A stretch of 64,000 nt of DNA, from positions 1 to 64,000 of the forward strand of contig CAVVUC010000003.1 of the NCBI GenBank assembly GCA_963751395.1, in the 5' to 3' direction. Position 1 is the first letter of the stretch, and each line of letters begins with the position of its first letter. Origin of the DNA: CAVVUC01 sp963751395 (GTDB lineage Bacteria; Verrucomicrobiota; Verrucomicrobiia; Chthoniobacterales; Chthoniobacteraceae). The notes below the pieces were generated by a model. It worked only from the letters and a program-made list of their open reading frames with translations, was not told the DNA's origin and did no database searches. Shown one piece after another: positions 51,309 to 59,283 of this stretch. The translations under genes were made by a program, and so were the position numbers.

Positions 51309-51740
51309 TTATTGCGTTGCCGAGCGTTGAAGTTTTGTGGACCTACGGATTGCGCCGCCAGATTGCAGACACAAACGAGGTGGTTGTTTTCTCCTCAAGC
51401 GGCGGAAGAAGCCGTTCAGTTCCTCCACTTCGCCGGCGGCATCGTCCGGCTCGTTGGGCGCTTCGACCGGCGGCGCGACGGCGAGTTCTTCGCCGGCTTG
51501 CTTGCGCGCGACGAGTTTATCGAGCACGGCGCCCACGTCGGCCTCGTCGAGCACGCTCTCCACGAGCTGCGCGAGAGCATCGGCACCTCGCCGTGCTGGG
51601 GCTCGATCGAGCAAGTGAACAGCGGGCGGAAGTTCTTGGCCCAGCGGACATGCCGGCCCGCGGCTAATGTTTCGACGCGCTTGCCCTCGTGGTAGAGAAG
51701 GTCTGCAAAGCCATCTGAGCGGGAGTTGTAGTTCCAGTAC
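51309..51740 (-). pseudogene. Unrecognised broken coding remnant
   Basis: On the minus strand QPSQYWNYNSRSDGFADLLY, then EGKRVETLAAGRHVRWAKNF and RPLFTCSIEPQHGE reads like real protein. After a frame change near 51570-51600 it continues ALAQLVESVLDEADVGAVLD ... VEELNGFFRRLRRKQPPRL. I do not recognise the family. No start codon is visible on the upstream side, which abuts the lptG leader. Probably the tail of a lost gene. Confidence 0.4.
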
Positions 51741-51817
51741 TGACTTGGTTGAAAAGCTTTCGAGTCACCCGATTTTCTTCGTGCTTCGGCGTGGTTCCTT
51801 ACTAAATTCGTCGCTTC

Positions 51818-52954
51818 ATGCGCCTGCTCGATCGATACGTCTTGAAAAATTTCCTCGTGCCGTTCGCGCTCTGCCTTTTCGGTTTCCTGGCGATCTGGCT
51901 CGTGTTCGATCTGAGCGACAACATGACCGACTTCCTCGATGCGAAAGTTTCCTCGTCGTTCATCGCCTACTTTTACGTCACGCAATTTCCCGCGCTCATC
52001 CTGCTCTGCCTGCCCGTCGCCATGCTTCTCGCCCTGCTCTTTTGCCTGAGCCGCATGTCGCGCACAAATGAAATCATCTCGATGCTCACCGCGGGCCGGA
52101 GCGTGACGCGCATCCTCCTGCCGCTCATCGGCTGCGGACTTGTTGCCACCGGGGTTTGCACGGCGATGAATTACAAACTCGCGCCCCATTCCGAGCTTCT
52201 GAAAAAAATTCTGCTCTCGCGCATCCGCGGCAAGGACAAGTACTCGAAGGTCGGCGGGCACTTGTTTCGCAACCGCGCCGACAACCGCACCTGGTATGTG
52301 CAGAGAATGCGGGTGAACTCCGACGAACTGCTGAACGTGCATATCGTCCAGCAGGACGGGGACGGGAACATCACTCGCAAATACTACGCGCGCCGCGCGA
52401 TCTTCGATCCCGGCACGAGCGACTGGCGGCTCGAACGCGGCAAGCTGGTGAACTTCGACACGGAAGGCAACATCACCGGCGAAGAGGTGTTCTTCGATGG
52501 CGTTTACAAACTGCAAGGCTGGTCGGAGACGCCATGGCGCATCGCCAGCACGAACCTGGAACCGCAAAACCTTTCCGTCCCGGAACTCCGCGACTACCTG
52601 CGCTTCAATGCCGATTTCCCTGACACCCAGCTCGCCCCGTACCGCACCCACCTCCACTATCGTTGGGCGCTGCCCTGGTCCTGCCTCGTCGTGGTCTTCA
52701 TTGCCGCGCCGCTCGGCATCGTCTATTCGCGGCGCGGCGTGCTTGCCGGTGTCGCGAGTTCGATCTTCATTTTTTTCGCGATGATCTTTCTCACCAACCT
52801 CTTCCTCGCGCTCGGCAAAGGCGACCGCATCCCTCCGATTCTGGCGGCGTGGTTGCCAAACGCCGCTTTTGCAGTGGTCGGGGCCTTCCTGCTTTATCTC
52901 CGCGCCTCGAACCGCGATCTGCCCTCGCTCTTTTTCAAACGCACCACCAAATAA
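51818..52954 (+). CDS. lptG: LptF/LptG-family permease
   Basis: 378 residues of the YjgP/YjgQ family, inner-membrane subunits of the lipopolysaccharide exporter. Three N-terminal helices (FLVPFALCLFGFLAIWLVF, FPALILLCLPVAMLLALLF, the AGRSVTRILLPLIGCGLVATG region), a periplasmic beta-jellyroll (about 120-275) and three C-terminal helices (LPWSCLVVVFIAAPLGIVYS). The ATG follows a poor ribosome site. It is the first of two adjacent genes. Whether it is F or G cannot be told without a partner. Confidence 0.85.
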   Translation: MRLLDRYVLKNFLVPFALCLFGFLAIWLVFDLSDNMTDFLDAKVSSSFIAYFYVTQFPALILLCLPVAMLLALLFCLSRMSRTNEIISMLTAGRSVTRILLPLIGCGLVATGVCTAMNYKLAPHSELLKKILLSRIRGKDKYSKVGGHLFRNRADNRTWYVQRMRVNSDELLNVHIVQQDGDGNITRKYYARRAIFDPGTSDWRLERGKLVNFDTEGNITGEEVFFDGVYKLQGWSETPWRIASTNLEPQNLSVPELRDYLRFNADFPDTQLAPYRTHLHYRWALPWSCLVVVFIAAPLGIVYSRRGVLAGVASSIFIFFAMIFLTNLFLALGKGDRIPPILAAWLPNAAFAVVGAFLLYLRASNRDLPSLFFKRTTK

Positions 52955-53443
52955 ATGGCCAACGACTGGGAAATCAAAAGCCGCGCTGAAAAATGCGCTG
53001 TCACCGAACGTCCGTTCCAGGACGGCGAATACTTTTACACGCTCCTTTTCCACGACAAGGACGGCTACCGCCGCGAAGATCTCAGCGAGGAAGCCTGGCA
53101 GCAGCGCAACGACAACATTCAGCCGTTCTCGTTCTGGCGCGCGAAATTCGAGCCGCCGCCTCCACCCGCGCCCGAGGCGCTTCCGAAAGGAACCGCCGAG
53201 GACCTGCTCCGCCGCTACATGGAGGAGGAAAACCCCCAACACACCAACGCCCGCTACATCCTGAGCCTCATGCTCGAACGCAAGCGCCTGCTCAAACAAA
53301 TCGAGGTGAAAGAAGACAACGACGGCCGCACGCTCATCTACGAGCACGTCAAAACCGGCGAGGTCTTCGTGATTCCCGATCCGCAGCTCCGCCTCGACCA
53401 GCTCGAAGCCGTGCAGAACGAAGTGGCCGCGCTGCTGGTGTGA
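52955..53443 (+). CDS. Conserved small protein after lptG
   Basis: 162 residues, starting immediately after the lptG stop. It opens MANDWEIKSRAEKCAVTERP, with FQDGEYFYTLLFHDKDGYRR, a Pro-rich linker (EPPPPPAPEALPKG) and a helical C-terminus ending in QLEAVQNEVAALL. No enzymatic motif. I recall similar proteins beside lptG-type genes in Verrucomicrobiota, but the role is unknown. Confidence 0.6.
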   Translation: MANDWEIKSRAEKCAVTERPFQDGEYFYTLLFHDKDGYRREDLSEEAWQQRNDNIQPFSFWRAKFEPPPPPAPEALPKGTAEDLLRRYMEEENPQHTNARYILSLMLERKRLLKQIEVKEDNDGRTLIYEHVKTGEVFVIPDPQLRLDQLEAVQNEVAALLV

Positions 53444-53472
53444 GTTGTCGGGGCTGTTCGAAAGTGGACTGA

Positions 53473-54805
53473 GACGGTTCAAAAGTGGAATTCGCACTTT
53501 GGGGCATATTCAAGTTGACTCCCGCATAATGCAGGCTCGGAGGAGGCCGGAGCGGAGCGGAGGCCGACGGAGAGGCTGCTGTATGCGGCGGCTCCTCGGG
53601 AGGCGGAAGAGCACCTTTCTTTGATCGCACCTCTGCGCTTAGAGACGATCTTCCTGCTTGAAAAGAAACAGATCATCCACCGCCTGCCGCCGCGTTTTGT
53701 GCTCCGCATCTGCCGATTTAAGATGGAAACTCGACGCATCGGCGCCGCCAGAATTTAGGCTGGAAGTCCCGCCTCTATGAGCTGCGGAGCGACTACCTGA
53801 GCAACAGGAGGACCTGCCAGCCCAAAGCCAGCGGGGGCGGACTGGCCGCGTTGGCCGGCAAAAGTCAGGGCTTCCTCGAAGACTTCCTGCCCTTGCAGAA
53901 CCCGCCCAACTACCAACTCGTGGCTGACGAATGCAGCGCCTCTGCATTCAAGCGGGCGAGATCCAGCGTGAGACCATGTAAAACGCACTTCTCCCACCTC
54001 GTCCTGCGGCGCGAAAAGCGCGCCTGCCGACGCTTCCGCCGCGCCGCATCGGGAGCTCTATCAGCACGACAGTTCCATCCACCAATGGTGGCCGGCGCCG
54101 CAAGCAAATCCTCCTGCTCACCGTCGATGACCATTCCGGCTTCAATGTGGCGGGACGCTTCGTCTGGCCGAACGACATGGAGCCACTTCTGCCACTCCGC
54201 GCGCTTGAAATACACGGGCTGCCAGAAGCTGTCTACACTGAGCGTTGAGCTCTTTGGACCGAGTTCACCAACGACACAGCGATCCGAGAAGCGAGTTCCA
54301 GCGCGCCCTGCTCGGGCTTGGCGTGGCCACCTCGTCGCCCGACTCCCCAGGCCAAAGGTAAGATCGAACGCCGCTTTGGCACTTCCAGAAACGCTCGTCA
54401 CTCTGCTGGCCACGCAGAGTCAGAGCTGGGAGCACGCGAGAAGTCCTCCAGATGGAAATCAGCCGCCAGAACCGCACCCGCCAACGCAGCACCGGAGGAT
54501 CCCGCGGAGGTTGGGAAAATGCCCTGCGCAAAACAGAGGCATCTCGCCCACCACCTCCTTCGAGCCTGCTGGATCTCCACCTTTCCCTCCGCGCAAAGCG
54601 CCGGGTCAACAACGACCACACCATCGATTTGAAGGCCAAAATTACGAAATCGCCACCACCGCCGCAAGCGGTGCCATCATACATCACCCGAACCGGAAAT
54701 TTTGGGTCATCGAGCACCGCCAAAAGATGTATGGCCCTGTGTATAGGTGCTTTCAGCTTGTGAAAAGTCCACTTTTGAACGGCGAGAATCCACTTTTGAA
54801 CCGTC
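53473..54805 (+). mobile_element. Decayed rve-type insertion sequence
   Basis: Bounded by inverted repeats gacggttcaaaagtgga (from 53473) and tccacttttgaaccgtc (to 54805), each preceded or followed by a second aaagtgga-like copy. Inside, pieces of an integrase-core transposase are readable in several plus-strand frames: ELYQHDSSIHQWW, then ILLLTVDDHSGFNVAGRFVW and LEIHGLPEAVYT. No frame is intact. Probably IS481-like or related. Confidence 0.6.
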
Positions 54806-54826
54806 GCCGAACGCTTCTGGTGTGAG

Positions 54827-54899
54827 GTTGATGGTTTCTCGTTGATGGTTGATAGTGCGACCCGCGTGTCGATCAACCATCAACCATCCTCCATCAACT
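54827..54899. repeat. gttgatgg/ccatcaac repeat at the start of dusB
   Basis: gttgatgg at 54827-54834 and again near 54840-54850 face tcaaccatcaaccat and ccatcaac (about 54876-54899). The hairpin covers the dusB start and supplies its first dozen or so codons. Confidence 0.65.
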
Positions 54900-55897
54900 T
54901 CCCCCTCCACCTCGCGCCGATGGCCGGGGTGACGGACAAGATTTTCCGCCAGCTCTGCAAGGAGGAGGGCGCGGATGTCGTCGTCACGGAGTTCGTGTCG
55001 GCGGAGGGCATTTTCCGGCGCAACGAGCGCACCATGCGCTACCTCGATTTCGACGAATGCGAGCGCCCGCTCGGCGTGCAGCTTTTCGGCGCGGAGCCGG
55101 ACCATCTCGCCGAAGCTGCGCGCATGGTCATCGACTGGGTGCGGCCCGATTTCATCGACCTCAACTTCGGCTGCCCCGTCAACAAGGTCGTCACGAAAAA
55201 CGGCGGCTCGTCGCTGCTGCGCGACTGCCCGCTGCTGGAGCGCGTCGCGAGCGCGGTCGTCAAAGCCGTCGCGCCTTTTCCCGTCACCGCGAAAATCCGC
55301 ATCGGCTGGGACCGCGCGACCATCAACGCCACCACCACCGCGCGCGTGCTCGAAGGCGCTGGAATCCGCTCGATCGCCGTCCACGGGCGCACGAAGGAGC
55401 AGGGCTACAGCGGCGAGGCAGATTGGGAGACCATCGGAAAAGTCGTCGAGGCCGTTTCGATCCCGGTCATTGGCAACGGCGACATTTCTTCCGCCTTCGA
55501 CGTGAAGCGTCGCCGCGAACAAACCGGAGTCGCCGGCGTGATGATCGGGCGCGCCGCCATGTCCGCTCCGTGGATTTTTTCCGAGATCAAACACTTCCTC
55601 GCCACCGGCGAACTCCTCCCGCCGCTGTCGCTCGAAGCCCAATGGGCGCTCATTAAGCGCCACTGCGCGCTCGCCGTCGCCCGCGCCGCTCGCGGCGACG
55701 AGATCGTGACCATGCACTCGATGCGCGCCCGCCTCATGGCCTACTCGCGCGGCATGCCCGACGCGAAAGCGCTGCGCAACCGCTTCCAGCACATCTCGAC
55801 GCTCGCCGAACTCGACGACATCGCGGCGGAGAGCATTTTGAATCAGGAAAACAGGAATGCAGGAAAAGAGGATGGCTTGCTTGCGGGTTCAGCGTAA
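54845..55897 (+). CDS. dusB: tRNA-dihydrouridine synthase
   Basis: About 350 residues. The FMN barrel starts FPLHLAPMAGVTDKIFRQL; landmarks are DLNFGCPVNKVVTKNGGSSL with the catalytic Cys, KIRIGWD, IAVHGRTKEQGYSGEADWE, VIGNGDISS and GVMIGRAAMSAPWIF. It reduces specific uridines in tRNA with NADPH. The first 15 residues are encoded by a repeat element, so the original start may have been displaced; the ATG at 54845 is the most upstream plausible one. Confidence 0.9.
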   Translation: MVDSATRVSINHQPSSINFPLHLAPMAGVTDKIFRQLCKEEGADVVVTEFVSAEGIFRRNERTMRYLDFDECERPLGVQLFGAEPDHLAEAARMVIDWVRPDFIDLNFGCPVNKVVTKNGGSSLLRDCPLLERVASAVVKAVAPFPVTAKIRIGWDRATINATTTARVLEGAGIRSIAVHGRTKEQGYSGEADWETIGKVVEAVSIPVIGNGDISSAFDVKRRREQTGVAGVMIGRAAMSAPWIFSEIKHFLATGELLPPLSLEAQWALIKRHCALAVARAARGDEIVTMHSMRARLMAYSRGMPDAKALRNRFQHISTLAELDDIAAESILNQENRNAGKEDGLLAGSA

Positions 55898-55990
55898 CTT
55901 TCCCACGCGTCATCCCGAGGCTCTCACAAAACCGGATTTTGCCGGCGTCGGCAATGAACTCCGGGAGCGCTCCTGCGTGTTTCGCGCTCA

Positions 55991-56141
55991 GCGCTTTGGA
56001 GTGCGCGGACTTGTCCGCGCTTTGGGGCAGGTGGAGACTTGTCTCCGTGGACGGGGGGCTACGGTTGCGCAGCGTGCTTCCGCCGCGCGGACAAGCCCGC
56101 TCCACCGCAAAGCGGCGTCAAGCCGCCGCAGTCCAAAGCGC
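55991..56141. repeat. Multi-hairpin palindromic element between dusB and iscA
   Basis: Outer arms gcgctttgga (55991-56000) and tccaaagcgc (56132-56141) enclose hairpins gcgcggacttgtccgcgc (56003-56020), ggagacttgtctcc (56033-56046) and gcggcgtcaagccgc (56112-56126). No gene. The fold could reach transcripts from dusB. Confidence 0.8.
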
Positions 56142-56273
56142 GGCGCGCGAAAGGTTCGGAATCCGGGGCGAGTTCATTGACAGCGAAGCGGGGAATCCCG
56201 CGGTTTGTTTTTTTACAGATGTAGAGTTTGCTTTTCCTGCGTTCCTGAGTTCCTGCTTCAATCCTTTTTCCAA

Positions 56274-56636
56274 ATGCCCGAAGAAATCAAATACAAGATC
56301 GGCAACGAGAAGCTCGTCAAAGTCACCGAGAACGCTTCGCGGAAACTCACGTCGCTGCTCACCAAACAAGGGCGCCCGAATGGCGCGTTGCGCGTCGCCG
56401 TGATCGGCGGCGGCTGCTCCGGCCTGCAATACAAAATGGATCTGGTCGATGGCCCGGCGAACCGCGACATCCTCGTCGAATCGCAAAGCGTGCGCGTCGT
56501 CATCGACCCGAAAAGCGCTCTCTTCGTCAGCGGCTCGCTGCTCGACTTCAGCGACGACCTGCAAAAAGGCGGCTTCAAAGTCACCAACCCGAACGCCGTC
56601 GCCCACTGCTCCTGCGGCGAGAGCTTCGCAGCCTGA
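56274..56636 (+). CDS. iscA: IscA/HesB iron-sulfur assembly protein
   Basis: 120 residues from ATG 56274. A-type carrier: VTENASRKLTSLLTKQGR, LRVAVIGGGCSGLQYKMDLV with the first Cys, then NPNAVAHCSCGESFAA with the CxC pair. It binds iron or a 2Fe-2S cluster and passes it to apoproteins. hscB and hscA follow after a 1.9-kb interruption, so this is a split isc-type cluster without nearby iscS/iscU. Confidence 0.9.
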   Translation: MPEEIKYKIGNEKLVKVTENASRKLTSLLTKQGRPNGALRVAVIGGGCSGLQYKMDLVDGPANRDILVESQSVRVVIDPKSALFVSGSLLDFSDDLQKGGFKVTNPNAVAHCSCGESFAA

Positions 56637-56703
56637 AGGCCGGGATGGCGTCTCTCAAACAAGCCGCTGGTTTTGCTCCCGGATTTCGTTATCCTGTCCG
56701 TTG

Positions 56704-56880
56704 ATGAGTGGCGTAACATTTATGATCGATTCGCGCGGGAAAAAGACCGCCGCTGTCATTGACCTGCGGCGGCATGGCAAATTTTGGGAAGACTTTTACG
56801 ACACCGTCCTGGCTGAGTCCCGTGCGCATGAGCCACGGGAGAGCCTCGACTTCGTGAAACGCCGCCTGAAGATCGCGTAG
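56704..56880 (+). CDS. Small antitoxin-like protein
   Basis: 58 residues: FMIDSRGKKTAAVIDLRRHG, then KFWEDFYDTVLAESRAHEPR and ESLDFVKRRLKIA. The sequence resembles short Phd-like antitoxin halves, but no toxin lies next to it. It stands 16 bp before the nuclease-fold gene. Confidence 0.5.
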   Translation: MSGVTFMIDSRGKKTAAVIDLRRHGKFWEDFYDTVLAESRAHEPRESLDFVKRRLKIA

Positions 56881-56896
56881 GCAAATAGAATCCGTC

Positions 56897-57643
56897 ATGA
56901 TCCGCATTGCGACATGGAACCTCGATCGACCCCGATTCTCTGAAGCCAAGCGGCGCGAGCTTCTCATTCATACGATACAGTCAGAGTCCATTCGGGCCGA
57001 CGTGTGGATTCTTACAGAAACCCACGCATCCATCTCCCCTGGCCCGGAATTCTCCGTCGTCACGACCGAAGAGCCAGATCCCTTGCATGAATTGGGCGAA
57101 AGCTGGGTTTCCATTTGGTCCCGTTTTCCGATCGAACGCATTGGCAAAACCTCGGATCCATCCCGGGCCGTCGCAGTGCGGATCGTCCCGGAAAAGGCTC
57201 GACCGCTGTTGATCTACGGCACCGTTCTTCCTTGGGTCGGAAGCCCCTGGCGAGACATCCCCTCCAAAGATGGCGCCGCATTTTCTGCAGCTTTGGCGGC
57301 CCAACTCTCCGACTGGGTTTTCCTTCAGCGATCAAACCCGCAATGCGATTTCGTCCTTGGTGGCGATCTCAACCAAGACCTTTCCTCCGCCCACTACTAC
57401 GGTTCTCGCCAGAATAAGGCGTTGCTTCGATTCGCGCTGAACACCGCAAAACTTGTCTGCCTCACTGCGGCAGACCTTGATCCTGTTCCGAAGCACGCAC
57501 CTACGCATGCTTCCATCGACCACATTTGCATAAGCACAGGTCTCACCCTCGCCGGCCTTCCTGTCAGTTGGCCCATCTTGAAAAAACCACAGAAGAACCT
57601 TTCCGACCACTTCGGTGTCTTTGTGGACCTCGCTTATGCCTGA
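56897..57643 (+). CDS. Endonuclease/exonuclease/phosphatase-fold protein
   Basis: 248 residues. EEP motifs in order: RIATWNLDRPRFSEAK, VWILTETHASI (metal Glu), FVLGGDLNQD (Asp/Asn) and the terminal SDHFGVFVD His. IDHICISTG gives another conserved Asp-His. The substrate could be nucleic acid, lipid or phosphosugar. It lies in the block that separates iscA from hscB and may be a passenger of that insertion. Confidence 0.8.
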   Translation: MIRIATWNLDRPRFSEAKRRELLIHTIQSESIRADVWILTETHASISPGPEFSVVTTEEPDPLHELGESWVSIWSRFPIERIGKTSDPSRAVAVRIVPEKARPLLIYGTVLPWVGSPWRDIPSKDGAAFSAALAAQLSDWVFLQRSNPQCDFVLGGDLNQDLSSAHYYGSRQNKALLRFALNTAKLVCLTAADLDPVPKHAPTHASIDHICISTGLTLAGLPVSWPILKKPQKNLSDHFGVFVDLAYA

Positions 57644-57714
57644 TCGTTGATTCTCGACAGGTTGTTGGCAGTTAATGGCGTGCTATTTTTGGAATTGCGT
57701 TACTCTCCCAAGCG

Positions 57715-57790
57715 ATGCCCGACCATTTCGCCCTTCTCGATGAACCTCGCAGGCCGTGGCTTGATGCCGATGAGTTGAAAGAAAAATCAC
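57715..57790 (+). pseudogene. Diverged duplicate of the hscB 5' end
   Basis: Reads MPDHFALLDEPRRPWLDADE then LKEK before losing similarity. The intact hscB starts VTDYFALLNEPRRPWLDADA, LKEKFHRL. About 75 bp are alike with several silent and coding differences. The VapBC-like module lies between the fragment and the intact gene, mirroring the ribE/ParDE arrangement. Confidence 0.8.
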
Positions 57791-57795
57791 GGCTT

Positions 57796-58218
57796 TCACT
57801 TTTCACCCGCATCGTAGCCACCGCCGTAACCCGGCGAGTAGAGATGCAGCGGCACATGCTTCGCGATTTTCTCGAAATGCTCGTCGGCTGCGTAAAGCCG
57901 GCAGTCGTGTTCAATCGCCAGTGCCGCCATCAGCGCGTCGCCCATCGGAATGGTCAGCCCGGTGTCCTTCAATTTCCAGCACAGCATTTGCGCGGAATGC
58001 CAGGTCTTTGCGCCGATCTGCACGTAGGGGACGATTGAGAAATATGCCGACATGGCTTTCCTGTCCTGCTGCCGCGCGTGCGCGAGCACTTCGAGCCGCA
58101 CCACGCCGCACCAAGTCGCTTCGTGGACTTTTAACAATTCCTCGAGGGCGACTTTGACATCGAGCCGACCTTTCCTTCGGCTGCTCTCGATCCACACGGA
58201 CGAATCCACGAGCACCAT
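57796..58218 (-). CDS. vapC: VapC-type PIN-domain toxin
   Basis: 140 residues. PIN residues: VLVDSSVWIESSRR, GVVRLEVLAHARQ, IPMGDALMAALAIEHDC and LYAADEHFEKIAKHV. It belongs to the branch that often pairs with VapB/AbrB- or RHH-type antitoxins. Its start is 2 bp from the antitoxin stop. Intact. Confidence 0.9.
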   Translation of the reverse strand: MVLVDSSVWIESSRRKGRLDVKVALEELLKVHEATWCGVVRLEVLAHARQQDRKAMSAYFSIVPYVQIGAKTWHSAQMLCWKLKDTGLTIPMGDALMAALAIEHDCRLYAADEHFEKIAKHVPLHLYSPGYGGGYDAGEK

Positions 58219-58220
58219 GT

Positions 58221-58421
58221 TCAGCCCAGCTTCTCGATCTCATCGTTGGTGAACTCGAAGTCGAACGCGCCCTCGCGCATCAACCGGCCGAACTCCGCAG
58301 CCTTCCGCCGCTTGATGAGTTCGCTGATGCCCTTGCTAATGGCAGTGCTCTTCTTCTTCTCGCCGGTGAGCTTGAGCAACTCCTTCAAATCGGCCTCGGC
58401 GATGTCAACGGTGATTCTCAT
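58221..58421 (-). CDS. vapB: VapB-type antitoxin
   Basis: 66 residues from MRITVDIAEADLKELLKLTG. DUF2191-like antitoxin: short beta strand and helices (STAISKGISELIKRRKAAE), then the acidic toxin-binding tail (FEFTNDEIEKLG). The ATG at 58421 is chosen over one six codons upstream by family fit. Directly upstream of vapC. Confidence 0.82.
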   Translation of the reverse strand: MRITVDIAEADLKELLKLTGEKKKSTAISKGISELIKRRKAAEFGRLMREGAFDFEFTNDEIEKLG

Positions 58422-58550
58422 GAGCGAGAAATACATCACCCTGCATCAAATGCAATGTTGTTTCCCATCATTCTGCATCAAGTCGTTTTTGAGCGTGAGG
58501 ATTCGGAATCCATTCGCGTTTTCGAACCCCACGGCCTATTCCTGACGCTC

Positions 58551-59114
58551 GTGACCGATTACTTCGCCCTTCTCAACGAACCTCGCCGTCCCTGGCTCGA
58601 CGCCGATGCGTTGAAGGAAAAATTCCACCGGCTCACCGCGAGCCATCACCCCGACGTGACGCGGGATGCGGGCTTCGATTTTTCCACCCTCAACGCCGCC
58701 TACAACACGCTCCGCGATCCGAAGAGCCGTGTGCGTCATCTGCTCGAACTCGAATTTCCCGCCGAGCTTTCGCGCCCGCTGCAAATCCCGCCGGCGCTCG
58801 GCGATTCGTTCATGGCGATCGGCGCGCTGCTCCAGCGGCTCGATGCGTTTTTGAAAAAGCAATCCGAAGCCGCGTCGCCGTTGACCGCCGCCTTGCTCGC
58901 CCCGGAGAAATTCTCGCTGATCGAGAATGTCGAAGAACAACTCGCAGTCGTGAACGAGCGCCACGCGAAGTTGCTCGACGAACTGCGCGCGCTCGATGCG
59001 CGTTGGGACACGGAAAAACCGGGCGCGCGCCTCGCGGAGATTTACCAGGCGCTGTCGTTCGTCGCGAAGTGGAGCGACCAGCTTCGCGAAGGCACGATGA
59101 AGCTGCATGCCTGA
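58551..59114 (+). CDS. hscB: HscB co-chaperone (J-domain)
   Basis: 187 residues from a GTG at 58551, chosen because the duplicated fragment at 57715 starts at the same codon with ATG. The J-domain has the HPD motif in TASHHPDVTRDAGF, then a C-terminal three-helix bundle (PALGDSFMAIGALLQRLDAF, ALDARWDTEKPGARLAEIYQ). HscB delivers the IscU scaffold to HscA. Adjacent hscA fits. The GTG may be a degraded start after insertion of the TA module. Confidence 0.85.
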   Translation: MTDYFALLNEPRRPWLDADALKEKFHRLTASHHPDVTRDAGFDFSTLNAAYNTLRDPKSRVRHLLELEFPAELSRPLQIPPALGDSFMAIGALLQRLDAFLKKQSEAASPLTAALLAPEKFSLIENVEEQLAVVNERHAKLLDELRALDARWDTEKPGARLAEIYQALSFVAKWSDQLREGTMKLHA

Positions 59115-59143
59115 TGCAAAGCGCTCATCGAACCCTGCGGCGT

Positions 59144-59222
59144 GTCATTCCAAGCGCAGCGAGGAATCCCGCAAATCACACTCGGCGTTGCCTGGAAGAT
59201 TCCTCGCTGCGCTCGGAATGAC
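59144..59222. repeat. gtcattcc-type palindromic repeat
   Basis: Arms gtcattccaagcgcagcgag (59144-59163, extended to 59168) and its complement ending ctcggaatgac (59198-59222) with one mismatch. It lies in the gap between hscB and hscA. Confidence 0.8.
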
Positions 59223-59283
59223 GTGCGCTTTCTTCATCCAAAAAAACTCTGTGCCTCCGCGCCTCTGCGGTTAATTTCCCCGC

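Noticed and set aside
51416..53497. 693-codon open frame on the minus strand across lptG and its neighbour
   Set aside because: It is antisense to two well-supported genes; high GC keeps this frame open. Its sequence is Arg/Glu/His-rich without domains. Only its last 300 bp or so outside lptG look protein-like and are annotated separately.
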